NCBI RefSeq assembly: GCF_900446255.1
Contig: NZ_UIGI01000001.1
Coordinates: 4,923,947 to 4,987,946, forward strand
Direction: 5' to 3'
Source: Buttiauxella agrestis
GTDB taxonomy: Bacteria > Pseudomonadota > Gammaproteobacteria > Enterobacterales > Enterobacteriaceae
DNA length: 64,000 nucleotides
In this document: positions 59,136-64,000 of the stretch, one piece after another
How positions within the stretch are numbered: the first letter of the stretch is position 1
Layout: each line of letters begins with the position of its first letter
Program-made: the position numbers and the translations under genes
Notes under the pieces: generated by a model
Told to the model about the DNA's origin: nothing
Databases searched by the model: none
The model's input: only the letters and a program-made list of their open reading frames with translations

Positions 59136-59142
59136 GACGGGT
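59107..59142 (-). terminator. Terminator downstream of mnmE
   Basis: The minus strand forms the stem AACCCGTCTTAAC/GTTAATACGGGTT (one mismatch, loop GACAT) followed by TTTTATT. It overlaps the 3' end of the convergent LysR gene. Confidence 0.8.
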
Positions 59143-59175
59143 TAGTGAACGTTCACGTACTAATCAGGTTTTAGC

Positions 59176-60540
59176 TTACTTGCCGATACAGAAGCTCGAG
59201 AAAATGCGTCCGAGCAAATCATCCGAGGTGAATTCACCGGTGATTTCACTCAGGCTTTGCTGAGAAAGGCGCAGTTCTTCCGCCAGCAACTCCCCGGCCC
59301 ACGCGCCCAGCAGCTGCGCTTTGCCTTGTTGCAGATGGTCTGCCGCCTGTTCAAGCGCCTGCAAGTGGCGACGACGCGCCAGGAAGCCGCCTTCCATATT
59401 GGTTTCAAAGCCCATGCTCTGTTTTAGATGATCGCGCAGCACATCTACGCCTTCACCGGTACGCGCAGACAGGCGTACAAGTGAGTGACCATTCACATCG
59501 CTTAGCCCCAGCGTTTCACCTGTGACATCCGCTTTGTTGCGCACCACGGTAATCGGCAAACGGGCCGGTAAGCGTGCAATAAAGTCTGGCCAAATATCGG
59601 CAGGGTCTGTGGCGTCGGTGGTGGTTCCGTCGACCATAAACAGCACGCGGTCCGCTTGTTCAATCTCATTCCACGCACGTTCGATGCCGATACGCTCAAC
59701 TTCGTCGCTGGCTTCACGAAGACCTGCGGTATCGATGATATGCAGCGGCATGCCGTCGATGTGGATGTGTTCGCGCAAGACGTCACGAGTGGTGCCTGCA
59801 ATATCCGTCACAATCGCGGCTTCACGCCCGGCAAGAGCGTTCAGCAGGCTCGATTTCCCGGCGTTAGGACGTCCGGCAATCACGACTTTCATGCCTTCAC
59901 GCAGCAAACTGCCCTGTCGTGCTTCGGCGCGAACCGCGTCCAGATCGCCAATCACTTGATTCAGCTGCGCTTCAATTTTGCCGTCAGAAAGGAAATCGAT
60001 CTCTTCATCCGGGAAATCAATCGCCGCTTCAACGTAAATTCGCAGATGAGTCAGCGCTTCAACCAGATGGTTTACTTTGGCCGAGAATGCACCCTGTAAC
60101 GAATTTAACGCTGAACGCGCCGCTTGTTCTGAGCTGGCATCAATCAGGTCGGCAATCGCCTCGGCCTGTGCCAAATCCAGTTTGTCATTCAGGAACGCCC
60201 GTTCGGAGAACTCACCCGGCCTTGCGATTCGCAGCCCTGGAAGCGCCAGAATACGTTTTAACAGCAGATCGAGGATAACCGGGCCGCCGTGACCCTGAAG
60301 TTCCAGCACGTCTTCACCGGTGAACGAATTTGGGCCTGGGAACCACAGTGCGATGCCTTGATCCAGAACGCTGCCATCCGTATCACGAAATGGCAGATAA
60401 TCGGCGTAGCGTGGCTTAGGGAGTTTGCCCAGAATCGCTTGTGCGACTTCACTCGCTTGACGGCCTGAGACGCGCAGGATACCGACCCCACCACGTCCCG
60501 GCGGTGTCGCCTGGGCAACGATTGTCTCGTTATGGCTCAT
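59176..60540 (-). CDS. mnmE: MnmE (TrmE), tRNA U34-modification GTPase
   Basis: A 454-aa protein, E. coli length. It has a TrmE N-terminal folate-binding domain, a helical domain and an inserted G domain with GRPNAGKSS (about 222-230), DTAGLR and NKAD. The C-terminus is the invariant CIGK. It partners MnmG, whose gene lies at 24.6 kb in this window. Confidence 0.98.
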   Translation of the reverse strand: MSHNETIVAQATPPGRGGVGILRVSGRQASEVAQAILGKLPKPRYADYLPFRDTDGSVLDQGIALWFPGPNSFTGEDVLELQGHGGPVILDLLLKRILALPGLRIARPGEFSERAFLNDKLDLAQAEAIADLIDASSEQAARSALNSLQGAFSAKVNHLVEALTHLRIYVEAAIDFPDEEIDFLSDGKIEAQLNQVIGDLDAVRAEARQGSLLREGMKVVIAGRPNAGKSSLLNALAGREAAIVTDIAGTTRDVLREHIHIDGMPLHIIDTAGLREASDEVERIGIERAWNEIEQADRVLFMVDGTTTDATDPADIWPDFIARLPARLPITVVRNKADVTGETLGLSDVNGHSLVRLSARTGEGVDVLRDHLKQSMGFETNMEGGFLARRRHLQALEQAADHLQQGKAQLLGAWAGELLAEELRLSQQSLSEITGEFTSDDLLGRIFSSFCIGK

Positions 60541-60560
60541 TACTGTCCCTTCGTTTTTGA

Positions 60561-60590
60561 TTGGTGGATGGCGCTTCGCTTATCCACTCT
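60561..60590. repeat. REP-like element between yidC and mnmE
   Basis: GGTGGATGGCGCTTCGCTTA with ATCCACTC forms an imperfect palindrome of the REP type in the 107-bp gap. Confidence 0.75.
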
Positions 60591-60594
60591 ACGA

Positions 60595-60626
60595 AATAAA
60601 AAAGGCGGTCAAATGACCGCCTTTCG
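60595..60626 (-). terminator. Hairpin terminator after yidC
   Basis: The stem AAAGGCGGTCA/TGACCGCCTTT has a T-run on the minus strand, 22 bases after the yidC stop. It may end or attenuate the rpmH-rnpA-yidD-yidC transcript before mnmE. Confidence 0.82.
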
Positions 60627-60647
60627 TTACAACTAGCTCAATCGCTA

Positions 60648-62294
60648 TCAGGTCTTTTTCTTATCGCGGCTGTGTAAGCCACGTTTCTCAAGACCGCGAT
60701 AAATCAGCTGCTGCTGGATGATGGTCACTGTGTTACTGACGATATAGTACAGTACCAGGCCTGACGGGAACCACAGGAAGAACACCGTGAAGATGACCGG
60801 CATAAAGGTCATGATCTTCTGCTGCATCGGGTCGGTCACAGTGGTCGGCGACATCTTCTGAATGAAGAACATCGTCAAGCCCATCAGGATCGGTAGGATG
60901 TAGTACGGGTCTTGTGCAGACAAGTCATGGATCCACAGTGCAAACGGCGCATGGCGCAGTTCCACAGAACCCATCAGCATGTAGTACAACGCCAGGAAGA
61001 TTGGCATCTGGATAACCAGAGGCAGACAGCCACCCAACGGGTTAACTTTCTCAGCTTTATACAGAGCCATCATTTCCTGGCTCTGGCGCTGTTTATCGTC
61101 ACCAATACGTTCACGCATGGCCGCCAGTTTCGGCTGCAACATACGCATTTTCGCCATGGAGGTGTACTGCGCTTTAGTCAGCGGGTACATGATGCCACGA
61201 ACGATAAAGGTGATAACGATAATGGAGAAGCCCCAGTTACCGATGAAGCTGTGCAGGAATTTCAACAGCTTGAACAGCGGCTGAGAAATAAACCACAACC
61301 AACCATAATCCACAGTCAGGTCAAGGTGTGGCGCAACGGCTGCCATTTTGTCCTGAATTTCCGGGCCAACCCACAGGGTGCTACCCAGTTGAGCTGTCTG
61401 GCCTGGCTGAACCAGTTGTGGTGCGGATTTATAACCAATCGCCGCCACATCATTGCTCAGTTTGGTGGTATAGAAGTTGTTTGTACCCTGATTACGTGGA
61501 ACCCACGCAGTTGCGAAGTACTGCTGCAACATCGCTACCCAACCATTGCTGGCGTTAACGTTCAGGTTTTCACCGTCAGCGATTTTATCGAATTTATATT
61601 TTTCGTATTTCGCATCTGGAGTTGAGTACGCTGCACCACGGAAAGTATGCAACGCAAAGTTGCTGCTTCCGGTATCGCGGTGGGACGGCAAATTGATGGA
61701 CTGCTTCAGCTGACCAAAAGTAGCCAGTTCCAGCGGTTTCTCACCGGCGTTCTTCACGTTGTAATCCACGCTCACCGCGAACTCGCCGCGTTTCAGAGTG
61801 AATGACTTAGTAAAGGTGTTGCCAGCCGCATCGGTATAAGTCATTGGAATCACCAACTCGTTCTGGCCTTCCGGCAAGACGAAGCTGTCGCTTTCAACGT
61901 TATACAGAGGACGAGCGCCATTAGCCGGGTTATCCGGGCCGTCACGACCAGTCAGGCCGCTTTGTGCCTGGTAGATAAACTCTGGCGTGGTTTCCAGTAA
62001 CTGGAACGGCTCATTGGATTTGAGCTCTTTCGGGTAGGTCAGTAACTGTGCCTGCTCAACATCACCACCACGGGTGTTGATGGAAAGCTCAAGGACGTCA
62101 GTCTTAACCGTGATGATTTTCCCCTGGCCACTGGTCGGCACACCCTGGCTTGCGGCGTTACCTGCTGCGGTGGTCGTAGTCTGCGTGGTCTGCTGTACCT
62201 GAGGTTTAGGAGCGTGGTCCTGCTCCCAGGCTTGCCAGATCATGAAAGACACGAACAACAAAGCGATGAGAAAGAGATTGCGTTGCGAATCCAT
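60648..62294 (-). CDS. yidC: YidC, membrane protein insertase
   Basis: A 548-aa inner-membrane insertase/chaperone acting alone or with SecYEG. TM1 is at residues 5-22, followed by a large periplasmic beta-domain (about 60-340) and then five helices including the conserved KPLFKLLKF-type region (here [18 protein letters not shown]) and [17 protein letters not shown]. Same length as E. coli. It lies 2 bp after yidD. Confidence 0.98.
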   Translation of the reverse strand: MDSQRNLFLIALLFVSFMIWQAWEQDHAPKPQVQQTTQTTTTAAGNAASQGVPTSGQGKIITVKTDVLELSINTRGGDVEQAQLLTYPKELKSNEPFQLLETTPEFIYQAQSGLTGRDGPDNPANGARPLYNVESDSFVLPEGQNELVIPMTYTDAAGNTFTKSFTLKRGEFAVSVDYNVKNAGEKPLELATFGQLKQSINLPSHRDTGSSNFALHTFRGAAYSTPDAKYEKYKFDKIADGENLNVNASNGWVAMLQQYFATAWVPRNQGTNNFYTTKLSNDVAAIGYKSAPQLVQPGQTAQLGSTLWVGPEIQDKMAAVAPHLDLTVDYGWLWFISQPLFKLLKFLHSFIGNWGFSIIVITFIVRGIMYPLTKAQYTSMAKMRMLQPKLAAMRERIGDDKQRQSQEMMALYKAEKVNPLGGCLPLVIQMPIFLALYYMLMGSVELRHAPFALWIHDLSAQDPYYILPILMGLTMFFIQKMSPTTVTDPMQQKIMTFMPVIFTVFFLWFPSGLVLYYIVSNTVTIIQQQLIYRGLEKRGLHSRDKKKT

Positions 62295-62296
62295 CG

Positions 62297-62554
62297 TTAG
62301 TGTTCTCTGGTATCAAAAGGTCCAGGTGGGACGGGATCGTCTCCACCGGGGTTCAAAGGGTGGCATTTTAATACGCGTTTCACTGTCAACCAACTGCCTT
62401 TTAATACCCCAAACCTGCGCAATGCCTCAATTCCGTAGTGAGAACAGGTTGGAGTAAAACGACAATGCGGCCCGAGAAGCGGACTTATCAGGCGCTGATA
62501 GACCCTAATCAGGCCTATCAGGAGCCGGGAGACAGGCGACAGTGACGGCGCCAT
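62297..62554 (-). CDS. yidD: YidD, membrane protein insertion efficiency factor
   Basis: An 85-aa basic protein with the family signature [29 protein letters not shown] and three conserved cysteine/proline features, ending [13 protein letters not shown]. It associates with the membrane and helps YidC. Its start overlaps the end of rnpA by 37 bases in another frame, as in E. coli. Confidence 0.97.
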   Translation of the reverse strand: MAPSLSPVSRLLIGLIRVYQRLISPLLGPHCRFTPTCSHYGIEALRRFGVLKGSWLTVKRVLKCHPLNPGGDDPVPPGPFDTREH

Positions 62555-62877
62555 AACTTTTCCAATGCTTCCGATAAAGCCCGGTTATCCAGGTCTGCAA
62601 CCCCTTTCTTAGCCACTACCACGAAATCCATTGGCGGGAGTTCGTGCTGACGCAAACGGAAACTCTCACGCGTCAGACGTTTAATCCGATTGCGTTCGTG
62701 TGCACGTTTAACGTTTTTCTTAGCGACTGTAAGACCGATGCGGGGATGCCCCAGCGAATTTAGGCGGCCGAGGATGGTGATTTGCGGCGTGCCAGCCCGT
62801 TGAGGCTGCTGGAAGACGAAAGTGAAATGAGTGGGAGTTAACAAGCGTAACTCCCTGGGAAATGCGAGCTTAACCAC
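62518..62877 (-). CDS. rnpA: RnpA, RNase P protein component
   Basis: A 119-aa basic protein that aids the catalytic RNase P RNA in tRNA 5' maturation. The RNR signature lies in [21 protein letters not shown]. The start is GTG at 62877, as in E. coli, 17 bp after rpmH. Confidence 0.98.
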   Translation of the reverse strand: MVKLAFPRELRLLTPTHFTFVFQQPQRAGTPQITILGRLNSLGHPRIGLTVAKKNVKRAHERNRIKRLTRESFRLRQHELPPMDFVVVAKKGVADLDNRALSEALEKLWRRHCRLSPGS

Positions 62878-62894
62878 TCAGGGGTTAGCTTTTA

Positions 62895-63047
<153 letters not shown>

Positions 63048-63138
63048 CTAAACTTGGATAAATTTCACTGGGTTAGCGAAGAGCCTTGCAGAAACTGCAA
63101 ATGACTTACGCCTCAGTGTGGCTGATTAAAGAGGCCGG

Positions 63139-63167
63139 ATTGTAATAATTGTACACTCCGGAGTCAA
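63139..63167 (-). promoter_or_regulatory. rpmH promoter
   Basis: On the minus strand, -35 TTGACT (63162-63167), a 17-bp spacer and -10 TACAAT (63139-63144), as in the E. coli rpmH promoter. Confidence 0.8.
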
Positions 63168-63425
63168 TTCTCTTTCCTTATTCCCGTGCCTTAATTCGCT
63201 TTTTGACCCCTGAAACGACCAGGATCTGACCAAAATAAAGCCGTGGTGACACGCGACGGGTGGGGAATTATACGGCGTCCCCATTAAAGCGCAAGGATCG
63301 ACTGGGATCTTCCTTAGATCAGATAAGCTGATTTTGTGCGCTAGTCATTAAATTTTCCAATATAGGAATGTTATGCGCTACGCGTTTAGCAGGATCGTTT
63401 ACACTTAGACTCCACAAAACAACCC

Positions 63426-63488
63426 TGTGGATAAATCGGGAAGAAACTGTGAGAAACAGAAGATCTCTGGCGCACTTTAGGCTATGAT
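63426..63488 (+). promoter_or_regulatory. dnaA promoter region with DnaA box
   Basis: The DnaA box TGTGGATAA (63426-63434, TTATCCACA on the minus strand) supports autoregulation. A -10 TATGAT lies at 63483-63488 in the context TTTAGGCTATGATCC, which matches the E. coli dnaA P2 region, with GATC Dam sites nearby. The remaining 63036-63661 gap contains only the rpmH promoter, this region and the dnaA leader. Confidence 0.8.
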
Positions 63489-63661
63489 CCGCGGTCCCGA
63501 TCGTGATCCTTTAGCGTTCACCCTGGGGTAAACCGCAGATAGCGGTTCGCACGCTTCCCGTACCGGGGTTCCGTTGAGGAAGAGTCGGCGTGTGTCAACA
63601 ATCATGAATATAAACTTTCAGTCTTCGTCATTTTATCGACTTTGTTCGAGTGGAGTCCGCC

Positions 63662-64000
63662 GTGTCACTTTCGCTTTGGCAGCAGTGTCTTGCCCGATTG
63701 CAGGATGAGTTACCAGCCACAGAATTCAGTATGTGGATACGCCCCCTACAGGCGGAACTAAGCGATAACACGCTGGCCCTGTATGCGCCAAACCGTTTTG
63801 TACTCGATTGGGTGAGAGATAAGTACCTCAATAACATCAATGGCTTGCTCAATGATTTTTGCGGTACGGATGCCCCTGTCCTACGTTTTGAAGTTGGCAG
63901 CAAACCGGTCAGTCAAGTACTGAGCCCGCAGACTGTTGCTACTACAGCTCCTGCGCATATTGCACGCCCTACAACGCATCATCGCCCAAGCTGGGATAAC
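63662..64000 (+). CDS. dnaA: DnaA, replication initiator (N-terminal part only)
   Basis: The first 113 codons are in the window, starting at GTG 63662, and the frame runs off the right edge. Domain I ([20 protein letters not shown], then [18 protein letters not shown]) is nearly identical to E. coli. The variable domain II linker starts at about residue 85. The AAA+ and DNA-binding domains lie outside the window. Confidence 0.97.
   Translation, partial: MSLSLWQQCLARLQDELPATEFSMWIRPLQAELSDNTLALYAPNRFVLDWVRDKYLNNINGLLNDFCGTDAPVLRFEVGSKPVSQVLSPQTVATTAPAHIARPTTHHRPSWDN

Overview
The window is a chromosomal segment from a member of the Enterobacteriaceae, close to the Escherichia/Salmonella/Klebsiella/Enterobacter group but not E. 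coli K-12 itself. The evidence is near-identical AtpE, an E. coli-type oriC flanked by mioC and mnmG, a ramA-romA-ramR locus, and REP elements. The genus cannot be fixed from the sequence alone. Function calls rest on recognition of protein families and remembered E. coli gene order, not on database searches.

Layout. 1-3.3 kb: tail of yihG, then dsbA, srkA, yihD (minus) and mobA-mobB (plus). 3.4-8.8 kb: a complete rRNA operon on the minus strand (16S, tRNA-Glu, 23S, 5S) with P1, P2 and boxA leader. 9-17 kb: yieP, hsrA and the ribose operon rbsDACBKR. 17-24.3 kb: kup, ravA-viaA, asnA/asnC, mioC. 24.3-24.6 kb: oriC with four DnaA boxes, three AT-rich 13-mers and 11 GATC sites. 24.6-34.8 kb: mnmG, rsmG and the F1Fo ATP synthase operon atpIBEFHAGDC. 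34.8-43.1 kb: glmU and glmS, with accessory genes on both sides: a PL9-type pectate lyase between atpC and glmU, and an ExuT-like hexuronate transporter plus an RluF-like pseudouridine synthase between glmS and pstS. 43.2-47.9 kb: pstSCAB-phoU behind an array of Pho half-sites. 47.9-51.2 kb: an ascorbate-family PTS (EIIC, EIIB, EIIA) with a divergent LacI-type regulator. 51.3-57.1 kb: yieH, adeP, the ram locus, chrR, yieE. 57.2-59.1 kb: a metallo-beta-lactamase-fold hydrolase divergent from a LysR regulator. 59.2-64 kb: mnmE, yidC, yidD, rnpA, rpmH and the start of dnaA.

How it fits together. Most of the window is the conserved replication-origin neighbourhood (dnaA, rpmH-rnpA-yidD-yidC-mnmE, mnmG-rsmG, atp, glmUS, pst). 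Lineage-specific cargo sits in a few places. The lyase and the hexuronate transporter form a pectin/galacturonate theme, and the lyase promoter carries a near-consensus KdgR operator next to a partial CRP-like site. The rRNA operon joins an rrnC-type upstream flank (rbs-hsrA-yieP, tRNA-Glu) to an rrnA-type downstream flank (mobB-mobA-yihD-srkA-dsbA), which points to an rrn-mediated chromosome rearrangement relative to E. coli. I found no prophage, transposase, CRISPR array or clearly novel defence system.
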